A DNA stretch of 64,000 nucleotides from Bacteroidota bacterium (lineage in GTDB: Bacteria > Bacteroidota > Bacteroidia > Chitinophagales > Chitinophagaceae): positions 1 through 64,000 of the forward strand of contig JAPLEJ010000028.1 in NCBI GenBank assembly GCA_026391435.1. Reading direction: 5' to 3'. Each line of letters starts with the position of its first letter. The first letter of the stretch is position 1. This document shows positions 17,421 through 28,450 of the stretch, piece after piece. The translations under genes and the position numbers were made by a program. The notes under the pieces were generated by a model. That model saw only the letters and a list, made by a program, of their open reading frames with translations. It searched no databases and was not told the origin of the DNA.

Positions 17421-19026
17421 AAGGGGCTTTATCATATTAATATCAATTTTTTCAAGTACCCTATTTCTTGGACTAAACAGTAACGCACAAGACGTTCTAC
17501 CTGCGCCCCCTGCTGTGGACAGTAATAGTAAATTGATTGAATTTTTATCTGCAGAAAGTTACAATGTAAAAAAGATGGACAGCATTGACTACCTCATTTT
17601 AGTAGGGCACGTAAAAATTAGACAAGGCAAAACTTTATTATACGGCGATAGTCTCATATTAAATACGACAAAAAATACACTTGAAGGCTTTGGACATATT
17701 CATATTAATGATGCTGATAGCGTGAATACTTATTCAGATTATTTAAAATACTTAGGAAACACTAAAAAAGCCTATTTACGCAAAAATGTAAAATTAACAG
17801 ACGGTAAAGGGGTTCTTACTACCGACTCTTTAGATTATGATGTATCAGTAAAAATTGGATATTTTAAAAAGGGGGGCACTTTAGTTCGTAATAAAACAAA
17901 GCTAAAAAGTGTGGAAGGTTATTATTATGGCGTTACAAGAGATGTCATTTTTAGAAAAAAGGTGGAGGTGACCGACCCAGAAAATAATATTTATACTGAT
18001 ACACTCGAATACAATACCTACTCCCAGCTATCTAATTTTATTAGTCCTACTAAAATAATTTCAGGATCACGTATCATTCGAACACGAAATGGCAACTATA
18101 ATCTAGGGACTAGAAAAGGATATTTATATGAAAGGTCAAGTATTGATGATAGCACTTATACTTTCATTGCAGATGAAATGGCCATTGATGATTCTCTTGG
18201 CTTGGGTGAATTTAGAGGTAATGCCGTTTATAAATCTAAGGATACAGTAGGATTTGATTTATTGGCAAATAACATTAAAACCGATAAACGAAAGAGCGCT
18301 TTATTAGCGACTGAACTTCCCATGTTACTTATTAAACAGAAATCAGATACAATGTACATTTCGGCAGATACATTATACTCTGGAAAAATTTCCGATTTAA
18401 AAAGACCCTTTCCCAAAGCCAGAGACAGCGTAGGCAAAATAAAAGATTCTACTTTAGATAAATATTTTGAGGCATTTCACCATGTACAAATATATTCTGA
18501 TTCACTTCAAGCTAAATGCGATAGTTTATTTTATTCCTTAAGTGATTCAACCATCCGCTTAATTTCATCACCTATTGTTTGGGCCAACAATAATCAAATT
18601 ACAGGTGATACCATTTACATGTATGTTAAAAATAAAAAACCAGAACAATTATTTGTATTTGACAATGCCATAGCGATTAATAAAATAGATTCTTCCGATT
18701 ACTATAACCAAATGAAAGGCATTCGATTAAATGCATGGTTTGAAGATGGAGAAATAATTAAAATGAGATGTAAAGGGAATGCTGAAAATATTTACTTTGC
18801 TTTGGATAATAATAAAAAGTTTATAGGAGTCAATCACTCTAATGCCCAAATTATTGAAATCACCTTTAAGGATAGCCAGCCCACCAAAGTCGTATTAAGA
18901 AATCAATTAATTGGAAAGATGACTCCTATCCGACAAGCCAGTCAAACCGATTTAAAAATAAAAGGCTTTAAATGGTTAGAAGAACTAAGGCCAAAGACCA
19001 AATTTGATATTCTTTCTCCTAAGTAA
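17413..19026 (+). CDS. OstA-like protein (LptA/LptD N-terminal-type jellyroll)
   Basis: A 537-residue exported protein with signal peptide ending near NAQ, followed by repeated beta-jellyroll segments of the OstA_2 kind. The repeated pattern is a strand with a short ADT/GDS turn (YGDSLILNT, TDSLDYDV, TDTLEYNT, ADEMAID, CDSLFYSL, GDTIYMYV). In Bacteroidota such proteins are thought to take part in lipopolysaccharide bridging with LptD, encoded 2 kb away. I prefer the ATG at 17413 to the TTG two codons upstream; either overlaps the MlaD-like gene. It converges with prfB, leaving 6 bases between the stops. Confidence 0.85.
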   Translation: MTKRGFIILISIFSSTLFLGLNSNAQDVLPAPPAVDSNSKLIEFLSAESYNVKKMDSIDYLILVGHVKIRQGKTLLYGDSLILNTTKNTLEGFGHIHINDADSVNTYSDYLKYLGNTKKAYLRKNVKLTDGKGVLTTDSLDYDVSVKIGYFKKGGTLVRNKTKLKSVEGYYYGVTRDVIFRKKVEVTDPENNIYTDTLEYNTYSQLSNFISPTKIISGSRIIRTRNGNYNLGTRKGYLYERSSIDDSTYTFIADEMAIDDSLGLGEFRGNAVYKSKDTVGFDLLANNIKTDKRKSALLATELPMLLIKQKSDTMYISADTLYSGKISDLKRPFPKARDSVGKIKDSTLDKYFEAFHHVQIYSDSLQAKCDSLFYSLSDSTIRLISSPIVWANNNQITGDTIYMYVKNKKPEQLFVFDNAIAINKIDSSDYYNQMKGIRLNAWFEDGEIIKMRCKGNAENIYFALDNNKKFIGVNHSNAQIIEITFKDSQPTKVVLRNQLIGKMTPIRQASQTDLKIKGFKWLEELRPKTKFDILSPK

Positions 19027-19032
19027 AAAAGA

Positions 19033-20122
19033 CTAGGCTTGATCTGATTTTTCCTGCATTAAAAATGCTTTAATAAATCCATCAATTTCTCCATCCATGA
19101 CAGGGCCCACATTCCCCACTTCATAATCGGTTCTATGATCCTTAATCATTTTATAAGGATGGAATACATAACTTCTTATTTGACTGCCCCACTCAATTTT
19201 TTTCTTGGTTGCATTACTTGCATTTAAGGCCTCTTGTTTTTTACGCATTTCAGCTTCATATAATCTACTTTTTAGCATCTTCATGGCCAACTCTCTATTT
19301 TCACCTTGTGTGCGTGATTGTTGACACTCTACAATAATGCCTGATGCGTGTTTGAGTCGAACCGCTGTTTCCACTTTATTTACATTCTGCCCCCCTTTTC
19401 CACCACTACGATAAAATTCCCACTCAATATCTGCAGGATTCACTACGATCTCAATAGTATCATCAATTAAAGGATAAACATAGATAGATGCAAATGAAGT
19501 GTGTCGCCTAGCATTACTATCAAAAGGGGAAATCCGAACCAAACGATGTACTCCCGATTCCGCTTTTAAAAAACCATAAGCAAAAGGGCCATCAAACTGA
19601 AGGGTTGCTGATTTAATTCCAGCACCATCCCCTTCTTGATAATCCAAGGAGCTCACTGTCCAACCTTGCTTTTCTCCATACATACTGTACATCCGCAAAA
19701 GCATTTCAGCCCAATCCTGACTCTCGGTTCCGCCTGCTCCTGGATTTATTTGCATCACAGCAGGTAATTCATCTTCTGGCTTATTTAAGGTGCTTTTAAA
19801 TTCTGCTTCTTCAATGGATAATACAGATTTATTAAATGCATCCTGTGTTTCTTGTTCTGTTGCATCACCTGCTTTCCAAAACTCAAATAAAATAATAAAG
19901 TCTTCTAAGTTGGCTTCGACCGCTTGGTAAAGATGAATCCAATATTCATTTAATTTAATTTCCTTCATCGTGCCAGTAGCACGCTTGTTATCATCCCAAA
20001 AACCGGGAGATAAGGACAATTGTTTATCAGTAGCTACTTTGTATAATCGATTATCGACGTCAAAGAAACCTCCTTAGGACACTTAACTGGTCCTTCATGC
20101 GCTTAATATGTTCAATCGTCAT
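19033..20122 (-). CDS. prfB: Peptide chain release factor 2, with programmed +1 frameshift
   Basis: Release factor 2 terminates translation at UGA and UAA. The gene is in two frames: 20 codons from the ATG at 20122 end at an in-frame TGA (20062-20060), and the remaining 342 codons run from 20061 in the +1 frame. The slip site reads CTT TGA C, preceded at three bases by AGGAGG (20074-20069), the same layout as in E. coli. Total product 362 residues, close to the 365 of E. coli. The SPF codon-recognition tripeptide sits in RISPFDSNA and the catalytic GGQ is at 243-245. Annotations that start inside the second frame lose the N-terminus. Autoregulation by RF2 level is expected from the family. 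Confidence 0.96.
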
Positions 20123-20145
20123 GATCTAGTTTTACAAATAAAAAA

Positions 20146-20496
20146 AGTACTACAAGCCTCATAAGCCGGATTCTGTTTCTAAACTATCATTTATCTAGCT
20201 CCAACATTACTGTTGAAGTCTTGCTGCCTACCCTGGAACTTGAACGAGTCGTTCTTAAGCGCTCCTTTACGTGGCATTACAGCACCCAAGGTTTACCCGA
20301 TAAAACAATTACTTGTAATATCTGTGCGCTTTTACCGCACATTTTCATCTTTTCCCCTTACGAGGTAGTTATTTTCTGTGGCACTTTCTCTGCCCCATTG
20401 CTGGGACGCCGGCTATTCACCGGTGGGTTACCCTATGCTGTCCGGACTTTCCTTGGTAATTGCTTACCACGATAGCTCGGGTTTGTAGTGCTACAA
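20146..20496 (-). ncRNA. rnpB: RNase P RNA, bacterial class A type
   Basis: The RNA part of RNase P, which trims the 5' leader of tRNA precursors. On the minus strand the 5' part contains GAGCTATCGTGG and GGAAAGTCCGGACA, the middle holds GGTGAATAGCCGGCG, and the 3' part ends with ACAGAATCCGGCTTAT; these are the strongly conserved P4 and neighbouring blocks. The terminal stretches GCACTACAAACC and GGCTTGTAGTAC pair as P1 with two mismatches, followed by a run of seven T as terminator. Ends are estimated to within about ten bases. It lies between prfB and the Smr-domain gene. Confidence 0.95.
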
Positions 20497-20523
20497 AGGT
20501 AGTAAAATTAAATGGCATGCTCA

Positions 20524-21549
20524 TCAGTCGAAAAACACTTCGGTAGCGCCAAATCCATAGAAATCGGAATGTTGGTTAACAAAGCTTTTTACTCCTTTTT
20601 TAACTTTGAGTAAATCATGTATTTCTGCTTTTAATTTACCCTTACCCACTCCATGTATAATGATCATAGAAGGCAAATGATGTAATTGGGCTAATTCAAA
20701 CCACTTTTCAAAGGCTTCTAATTGCACTTGTATAATTTCAGCATTATTTAAATGACTATGCTTGTCCAATAATTTTTCAATATGCAAATCAATCACCGAC
20801 CTTGCGGCAGGTAAATTTTGTTTTATTTTAGAAGCGTCATACACTTTATACCCAGCATTGCGCAAAGTATCTAATGGAATATGATTATCCTCTAATTGAT
20901 CAGGATACACTTCAAATAAAGGATACGAGATGGTCGATTTTTGTTCCTCTTTCAAAGTTTCGATTCGTTGAAATAATTGCTTTGGTTTTATTTTAACTTG
21001 CGTTTCAAAATGATCGGCCTTTTTTTTATGCGGCTCTGTCAATGAAAAATCTATATTGAAATGCAAGCTGTCATTCACAATAGCAAAGGGGACATCATGA
21101 ACATAAAAGTCCGTATGCGGCGGAATCGAAGAAACGATCGAAAAATTCTCATTACCTAAACATATTTGAATATAATCAAATTGGTATCCTACCCTTGTTC
21201 GATTTGAAATGTAAATTTTTAAACTTTCAACTATCTCGTCATTAAAATCGTCTAAATTAAACTTAGGAATTAAATTAAGCCAAACCCCTTCATCTTCCTT
21301 ACTATTGTTTTTTTGAATTTTTTCTTTAGGTATTTGATCGACGTAAATTTTAGGAATCGATTGTTTTTCTGGGAATAACTTTTTTTCAGTAAATCTTTTA
21401 TAATAGGGGAAATCAATCTGATCCATATATGCTGGGAACTTAACTCCCCTTACTTCAATCATGACCATTTCATCATTCATGATTTCAATAATTCGTCCCT
21501 CCTCATTACTATGTAATACTAAAATTTCATCTCCTACCTGATACTTCAT
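20524..21549 (-). CDS. DUF2027/Smr domain protein
   Basis: A 341-residue cytoplasmic protein. The N-terminus (about 1-60, KYQVGDEILVLHSNEEGRI) resembles a small beta-barrel of the KOW/SH3 type, the middle (about 95-215) is a beta-rich domain of the kind called DUF2027, and the C-terminus (about 255-341) is a Smr domain with VIDLHIEKL and the IIHGVGKGKLK motif. Smr domains are nucleases that act on branched DNA or on stalled-ribosome mRNA. The ATG at 21549 is used; a TTG two codons upstream is unlikely. It ends 12 bases before the permease start, same strand. Confidence 0.85.
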   Translation of the reverse strand: MKYQVGDEILVLHSNEEGRIIEIMNDEMVMIEVRGVKFPAYMDQIDFPYYKRFTEKKLFPEKQSIPKIYVDQIPKEKIQKNNSKEDEGVWLNLIPKFNLDDFNDEIVESLKIYISNRTRVGYQFDYIQICLGNENFSIVSSIPPHTDFYVHDVPFAIVNDSLHFNIDFSLTEPHKKKADHFETQVKIKPKQLFQRIETLKEEQKSTISYPLFEVYPDQLEDNHIPLDTLRNAGYKVYDASKIKQNLPAARSVIDLHIEKLLDKHSHLNNAEIIQVQLEAFEKWFELAQLHHLPSMIIIHGVGKGKLKAEIHDLLKVKKGVKSFVNQHSDFYGFGATEVFFD

Positions 21550-21561
21550 AATCAATTCAAT

Positions 21562-23262
21562 TTATTGCTCCTTTGCTAACAAACTATTTCGGCGACCATA
21601 TACAGAATACATAATCAATCCAATAGTCATCCATATGAAAAACCATAACCAACTCACGGGTGGAATCTCGATCATTAAATACATACAACACATGGCACCC
21701 ACTATAGGAATAACCGAATATTTTCGAATAAAACTAATAATAGCTACAATGATTAATACGAATACAAATATTAAATATAAAAATTCCTGATACCCTTCAT
21801 TCCCCATACTAGAAAAAGCAGATTGAATTCGACCTTGGCCAAAATATATAAAAATGATGGCTAAAATTGGAATGATAAATTGTCCATTGATATAAGGTAA
21901 ATGAAAAGCTTGTTTTTTAAGTTCTGGCGATAATTTAGGTAATATCAAAACACCAAAGCAAACTAATACAAATGCAAATAAAGTTCCAATACTAGTTAAA
22001 TCAGTCATACGACTAATACTCATGAACAAGGAAGGAATACCAACAAATATGCCAGTAATAATGGTTGCAAAGGACGGTGTGCCAAATTTGGGATGTACTG
22101 TTGAGAATTTTTTAGGCAGCAACCCATCTCTACTCATACTCATCCAAATACGTGGTTGTCCTAATTGAAATACTAATAATACGCTTGTGGTTGCCACCAC
22201 TGCACTGATAGAAATGAGGTATCCAATTTTATGCATTCCGATTTTTTCAAATACAAATGCCAAAGGATCATCTACTTTTAACAAGGAGTAATTGACCATC
22301 CCTGTTAATACTAAGGCTATAAGAATATAAAGTACCGTACAAATAAGTAAGGAATAAATCATCCCCTTGGGTAAATCTCGTTGTGGATTTTTACATTCCT
22401 CTGCTGTGGTAGAAATAGCATCAAATCCAATATAGGCATAAAATACAGCTGACACTCCTGCTAATACTCCAGTAAAACCATTAGGCATAAATGGTGTCCA
22501 ATTGGAAGTGTCTACATAAAAGGAGCCTAATATGATAACAAATATGATGACAATGATTTTAAAAATAACCATCGCATTGGTTGTCTTTTTACTTTCTTTA
22601 ATACCACGATACACCAACGCTGTTATCAAAACCACAATAAGTAAAGCCGGTGTGTTTAAAATAACTCTCCAGCCTCCTATCATAGGAGCATTAGTGATAG
22701 CATCATACCCAATACGAGCTATTTTACTAAAGGTTTCTGGGGTACCTCCTGCAGCTAAATGTTGGAGGGCCTCATCATATCCTTGTTGTGCTTGTTCAAA
22801 ATTAGTAGACAACCAACCTGGCAAATGAATATGAAATCCTTCTAATAAATTGACAAAATAACCACTCCAACTAATAGCGACTACAATATTACCAATAGCA
22901 TATTCTAAAATTAAAGCCCAGCCAATGATCCATGCAACCAATTCTCCGAAAGTGACATAGGCATAAGTATAGGCACTGCCCGCAATGGGAACACGACTAG
23001 CAAATTCTGCATAACATAACGCACTAAAGCCGCAAGTAATGGCTGTTATAACAAATAACAATGAAATACCTGGACCACCATGATAAGCAGCAGTCCCAAT
23101 AGTCGAAAATATACCGGCACCCACCACAGCAGCAATCCCCATAAAAGTTAAATCCCTAACACCAAGTACTTTTTTTAAACCACTTGAACTATGGCCATCA
23201 CTCAAACCCGCATTCGCATCTTTTACAATTTTATCAATTGATTTTTTTCTAAAAACAGACAT
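21562..23262 (-). CDS. APC family amino acid permease
   Basis: A 566-residue inner membrane protein with about 13 hydrophobic segments. The first helix has GIAAVVGAGIFSTIG, the unwound-helix motif of the amino acid-polyamine-cation superfamily, and FYAYIGFDAISTTAEE is the conserved helix 6 region of cationic amino acid transporter-like members. It probably imports amino acids by proton symport; the substrate is unknown. The stop of the gene lies 12 bases upstream of the Smr protein's start and its own start is 10 bases after the polyprenyl synthase gene, so the three form a likely operon. Confidence 0.9.
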   Translation of the reverse strand: MSVFRKKSIDKIVKDANAGLSDGHSSSGLKKVLGVRDLTFMGIAAVVGAGIFSTIGTAAYHGGPGISLLFVITAITCGFSALCYAEFASRVPIAGSAYTYAYVTFGELVAWIIGWALILEYAIGNIVVAISWSGYFVNLLEGFHIHLPGWLSTNFEQAQQGYDEALQHLAAGGTPETFSKIARIGYDAITNAPMIGGWRVILNTPALLIVVLITALVYRGIKESKKTTNAMVIFKIIVIIFVIILGSFYVDTSNWTPFMPNGFTGVLAGVSAVFYAYIGFDAISTTAEECKNPQRDLPKGMIYSLLICTVLYILIALVLTGMVNYSLLKVDDPLAFVFEKIGMHKIGYLISISAVVATTSVLLVFQLGQPRIWMSMSRDGLLPKKFSTVHPKFGTPSFATIITGIFVGIPSLFMSISRMTDLTSIGTLFAFVLVCFGVLILPKLSPELKKQAFHLPYINGQFIIPILAIIFIYFGQGRIQSAFSSMGNEGYQEFLYLIFVFVLIIVAIISFIRKYSVIPIVGAMCCMYLMIEIPPVSWLWFFIWMTIGLIMYSVYGRRNSLLAKEQ

Positions 23263-23272
23263 GGTGGTAGGT

Positions 23273-24238
23273 TTATTTAGTTCGATTCATTAAATAATGC
23301 GCCAACTCAATGGTGGGTTGTTTTCTTTTTTCAACGACAGCAATATTTTCCAGATGTGCAAAGGCTTCCTTAACATATTTTACTTTCAAGCTTTCTGCCC
23401 ATTCATCCACTTTACAAGCTTTAAATATCTCTAATACTTTTTCTACTTTATCGGGCTTATCTGTTTTCATTAATTCAAGTAATTCAGCCTTTTGTTTAGC
23501 GGTAGCCACTTCTAATGCATGAATTAATAAAAATGTTTTTTTATTTTGCTTAATATCACCGCCTGGCTCTTTTCCAAATAGAGCAGCATCCCCAAAAGCA
23601 TCTAAATAATCATCTTGTACTTGAAAGGCAATGCCTAATTTTTTTCCAAATTCATATAGCTGCTTACAGTTACTTTCACTAGCACCTCCAATGATGGCTC
23701 CCATTTCCAAACTAGCTGCTAACAAAACGGATGTTTTTAAAGTGATCATATGTATATAATCATCTAAACTCACTTTATCCATTTTTTCAAAATCCATATC
23801 CAATTGTTGCCCTTCGCAAACTTCTTTTGCAGTGGTATTGAATAATTGTAAAATTTTAGATAAATGGGAAGACTGAATTTTTTGAATGTATTCATATGCC
23901 CTAATCATCATGACATCTCCCACCAACAATGCTGTACTATCTCCATATTTAATGTGAACAGTCGTTTTACCACGACGCAAATGTGCAGCATCCATCATGT
24001 CATCATGCACTAAAGTAAAATTATGGAATAACTCAACTGCATTCGCTAATTGATATGCATCGGGATGAATGTCGCTAAACATTTCATTGCCCAATAAACA
24101 CATGACGGGTCGAATTCTTTTACCCCCTAAATTTAAAATATAATTACCTGGCTCATATAAGCTTTCAGGGCTTTTGGGGAAATGACGATGGTCGAATTCC
24201 TCATTAAATTTTTCAGATAATTCTAGAAAACTATACAT
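23273..24238 (-). CDS. Polyprenyl synthetase family protein
   Basis: A 321-residue trans-isoprenyl diphosphate synthase that extends allylic diphosphates with isopentenyl diphosphate. The family marks are GGKRIRP near residue 38, the first aspartate-rich motif DDMMD near 80 with RRGKTTVH after it, and the second DDYLD near 210 (QVQDDYLDAFGD). The residues before the first motif (FTLVHDD) would help fix chain length, but I cannot say whether the product is farnesyl, geranylgeranyl or longer. It is the first gene of the minus-strand set with the permease and Smr gene. Confidence 0.92.
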   Translation of the reverse strand: MYSFLELSEKFNEEFDHRHFPKSPESLYEPGNYILNLGGKRIRPVMCLLGNEMFSDIHPDAYQLANAVELFHNFTLVHDDMMDAAHLRRGKTTVHIKYGDSTALLVGDVMMIRAYEYIQKIQSSHLSKILQLFNTTAKEVCEGQQLDMDFEKMDKVSLDDYIHMITLKTSVLLAASLEMGAIIGGASESNCKQLYEFGKKLGIAFQVQDDYLDAFGDAALFGKEPGGDIKQNKKTFLLIHALEVATAKQKAELLELMKTDKPDKVEKVLEIFKACKVDEWAESLKVKYVKEAFAHLENIAVVEKRKQPTIELAHYLMNRTK

Positions 24239-24369
24239 GTTACAAACCTAACCATAATTCACAAGAATTCATAACTCCGTTCATCCTTGTTTTTCACTTT
24301 TTTAGCAATATTTATACATTTTTAAATACTATTTCCCCTTAAATTTGCTTACCCCAAATAAGGACAATT

Positions 24370-24879
24370 ATGAAATTAGCTCGTTTAATTATAACCCTGT
24401 TTTATTTACAATTAAGTATCGTCGTTTTTAGCCAGTCTGCAAATACAACGACAACTACTCCAGAATTTATACGGTCATATAATAAAGCCATTGGTGTCAA
24501 GCTTTATCCTGGCGCTATTTCCTATAAACAATTTTTTCGTACCAATAAGGCAGTCGAAGGCGTTGGATTTATTTCGAAAGATGGTTTTCAGTTAACCATT
24601 TTAAATGAAAAATATACCTCTTTTGAAAACACTGAAAACCTATCTTGGTATGTGGGCTACGGTGGTCATATGGCATTGTGGAATGAAGAATGGAAAAAGT
24701 CGAATCCAATGCATAAATCAGGCATTGCAGTAGGTGTTGATGGGATCTTAGGACTAGATTATAAAATAAAAGGAACCCCACTTAATGTATCTGTTGACTG
24801 GCAACCTTCCTTTAATTTTGTAGGAGGTAGTTATTTTGAGAGTGGCTGGGGCGGAATTGGAGCTCGTTACACTTTTTAA
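24370..24879 (+). CDS. Small secreted beta-rich protein, putative outer membrane
   Basis: A 169-residue protein with signal peptide ending near FSQ and a beta-strand-rich body with alternating aromatic residues (SYKQFF, WYVGYGGHMALW, VSVDWQPSFNFVGG) and a final GIGARYTF that fits an outer membrane beta-barrel C-terminal strand. It may be a small eight-stranded barrel. No family name is certain. A TAAATTTG sequence 20-27 bases upstream resembles the Bacteroidota -7 box. The gene converges with ftsY, leaving 6 bases. Confidence 0.75.
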   Translation: MKLARLIITLFYLQLSIVVFSQSANTTTTTPEFIRSYNKAIGVKLYPGAISYKQFFRTNKAVEGVGFISKDGFQLTILNEKYTSFENTENLSWYVGYGGHMALWNEEWKKSNPMHKSGIAVGVDGILGLDYKIKGTPLNVSVDWQPSFNFVGGSYFESGWGGIGARYTF

Positions 24880-24885
24880 AAACAA

Positions 24886-25854
24886 CTAAGAAGCTTCCTT
24901 ATTTAGATTAAATATAGAATCAACGAATTCATTTTTATTAAACAATACAAGATCTTGTATTTGTTCGCCGACCCCTATATATTTTACCGGAATTTTACAT
25001 TGATGTGCTATTGCTAATACTACACCCCCTTTTGCCGTTCCATCTAATTTAGTGATCGCCAATGCGTTCACATTGGTTACCGCTAAAAATTGTTTAGCCT
25101 GCTCCAAAGCATTTTGACCAGTAGAACCATCTAAAACCAATAATACTTCATGAGGTGCGTCTGGTAATTGTTTTTGGATAACCCTTTTAATTTTATTTAA
25201 CTCATCCATCAAATGCACTTTATTATGCAATCTTCCTGCAGTATCAATAATAACGACATCTGCATTTTTTGCAATCGCCGATTGTACTGTATCAAAAGCT
25301 ACAGCACTTGGATCCGAACCCATACTTTGTTTGACTATCGCTACACCCACTCTCTCACTCCAAATAGTAAGTTGATCTACTGCTGCGGCCCTAAAAGTAT
25401 CTGCCGCCCCTAATACCACTTGATTACCTGCTTCTTTATAATGATGCGCTAGTTTACCAATCGTAGTTGTTTTACCAACCCCATTCACACCCACTACTAA
25501 AATGATGTATGGCTTTTTGTTGGCTGGTGGCAAAAACCCCATCTGGTCAGAGGGCGCATCCACTAATAAGCTTACTAATTCGTCGTGTAATAGCTTGTTT
25601 AATTCAGAGGTAGAAATGTATTTTTCCTTTTTGACACGCTCTTGAATACGTTCAATCAATGCGAGTGTGGTATCAACACCCACATCTGCCCCAATTAATG
25701 CTTCTTCTAATTCATCCAATAAAGCATCATCCACAGAGGTTTTACCTATGATGACTTTAGAAATTTTTTCAAAAAAACCTTGTTTCGTTTTCTCTAAACC
25801 TTGATCCAAGGTTTCCTTTTCTTTTTTTCCAAATAATTTACCTAAAAAGCTCAT
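24886..25854 (-). CDS. ftsY: Signal recognition particle receptor FtsY
   Basis: A 322-residue SRP GTPase that docks ribosomes making membrane proteins at the translocon. The N-terminal helical N domain (about 20-100) is followed by the G domain with P-loop GVNGVGKTT near 122, the DTAGR box near 205, and TKLDGTAKGG near 265. The acidic A domain known from E. coli is missing, as is normal outside the gammaproteobacteria; a basic amphipathic stretch at the N-terminus (GKLFGKKEKE) may serve for membrane contact. It lies downstream of the ribosomal-protein operon, separated by a terminator. Confidence 0.96.
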   Translation of the reverse strand: MSFLGKLFGKKEKETLDQGLEKTKQGFFEKISKVIIGKTSVDDALLDELEEALIGADVGVDTTLALIERIQERVKKEKYISTSELNKLLHDELVSLLVDAPSDQMGFLPPANKKPYIILVVGVNGVGKTTTIGKLAHHYKEAGNQVVLGAADTFRAAAVDQLTIWSERVGVAIVKQSMGSDPSAVAFDTVQSAIAKNADVVIIDTAGRLHNKVHLMDELNKIKRVIQKQLPDAPHEVLLVLDGSTGQNALEQAKQFLAVTNVNALAITKLDGTAKGGVVLAIAHQCKIPVKYIGVGEQIQDLVLFNKNEFVDSIFNLNKEAS

Positions 25855-25891
25855 AATGTAAATTTACATAAAATAGTAGTCCGCCTATCTT

Positions 25892-25924
25892 AAAAAAAAA
25901 TCCCCTCCCGAATATCGAGAGAGG
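25892..25924 (-). terminator. Intrinsic terminator of the rpmB-rpmG-DUF4295 operon
   Basis: Read on the minus strand: TCCTCTC TCG ATAT TCG GGAGGGGA, a hairpin with G-U pairs at 25924-25901 followed by nine T. It sits 57 bases after the DUF4295 stop and about 40 bases before ftsY. Confidence 0.8.
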
Positions 25925-25980
25925 ACTTGTAAAATTTTATTGTAGATGGTTTTGATCTTTTTAAAAGAACAAAATAGAAA

Positions 25981-26154
25981 CTACTTAGCAGATAAGAATT
26001 CTTTCACAAGATCTTTGTGAACAATAGACTCTTTAAAGGTATACGCACCTGTTTTTGGGCTACGAACCGCTTTAATTACTTTAGTCCAGTTTTTAGCTTC
26101 AGCAGAAGCTTTTAGATCCTTTACTTTTGCGTTTTTAGATGCCGACTTTGCCAT
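25981..26154 (-). CDS. DUF4295 family small basic protein
   Basis: A 57-residue, lysine-rich protein starting MAKSASKNAK and ending KEFLSAK. It belongs to the small DUF4295 family found beside rpmG and rpmB in Bacteroidota; its basic character and position suggest a ribosome-associated protein, though no function is established. Its start lies 2 bases after the L33 stop, so it is the last gene of the operon. A terminator follows. Confidence 0.88.
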   Translation of the reverse strand: MAKSASKNAKVKDLKASAEAKNWTKVIKAVRSPKTGAYTFKESIVHKDLVKEFLSAK

Positions 26155-26156
26155 AA

Positions 26157-26339
26157 TTATTTAATTTCTTTATGTACTGTTACTTTTTTCAAAATTGAAT
26201 TATACTTTTTGAACTCCAAACGATCTGGGGTGTTCTTTTTGTTCTTTGTAGTAATATAACGACTTGTTCCTGGTAAACCAGTTGTCTTGTGCTCAGTGCA
26301 CTCTAATATTACTTGAACCCTGTTTCCTTTCCTTGCCAT
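26157..26339 (-). CDS. rpmG: 50S ribosomal protein L33
   Basis: A 60-residue ribosomal protein of the large subunit, recognised from [17 protein letters not shown] and [14 protein letters not shown]. It carries only a single cysteine, so it is the zinc-free (C-minus) form. It stands between rpmB and the DUF4295 gene, all on the minus strand and closely spaced. Confidence 0.96.
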   Translation of the reverse strand: MARKGNRVQVILECTEHKTTGLPGTSRYITTKNKKNTPDRLEFKKYNSILKKVTVHKEIK

Positions 26340-26377
26340 GATGGTATATTATAAGTTATACTTAATTGTGTTTGTGA

Positions 26378-26614
26378 TTAGATCTTTTCGCCATCCGCTC
26401 TAAGACCTTTTACGACAGCTGCCAAACCATTTTTATTGATGGTTCTTAAAGCATCGGTAGATACTTTAAGCGTGATCCAACGATCTTCTTCTGCAAAGAA
26501 GAAACGCTTCTTTTGCAAATTCGGAAGGAAACGACGCTTTGTCTTAATATTTGAATGCGATACGCTGTTTCCAGTCATCGGTTTCTTTCCAGTTATCTGA
26601 CATACTCTAGCCAT
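26378..26614 (-). CDS. rpmB: 50S ribosomal protein L28
   Basis: A 78-residue large-subunit protein starting [22 protein letters not shown], with [15 protein letters not shown] as the conserved core. It begins with CQITGK rather than the two CxxC pairs of zinc-binding members, so it is the C-minus form like its partner L33. It is the first gene of the rpmB-rpmG-DUF4295 operon. Confidence 0.96.
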   Translation of the reverse strand: MARVCQITGKKPMTGNSVSHSNIKTKRRFLPNLQKKRFFFAEEDRWITLKVSTDALRTINKNGLAAVVKGLRADGEKI

Positions 26615-26763
26615 GAGAAATTATTTTTTACGGACGGCAAAGGTAAGTAAATATCAAATACCCTCCCATTTATTTTAGTGTTTTTTTATAGATTTGGTGC
26701 ATTTAGGGGAAAAAAAACCTAAAATATTGGTTTTCATACCAATAGAAAGCTTTTATACAAGGC

Positions 26764-28416
<1,653 letters not shown>

Positions 28417-28450
28417 TTAATTTGAATTTTTTAAAACTGCTTCATTAAGT

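Noticed and set aside
19033-20019. prfB starting inside the second frame at 20019
   Set aside because: That start is a TTG well inside the gene; the frameshift site upstream gives the full N-terminus.
20221-20475. Open frame of 84 codons on the plus strand
   Set aside because: It lies wholly inside the RNase P RNA gene, on the other strand, and its protein has no family features.
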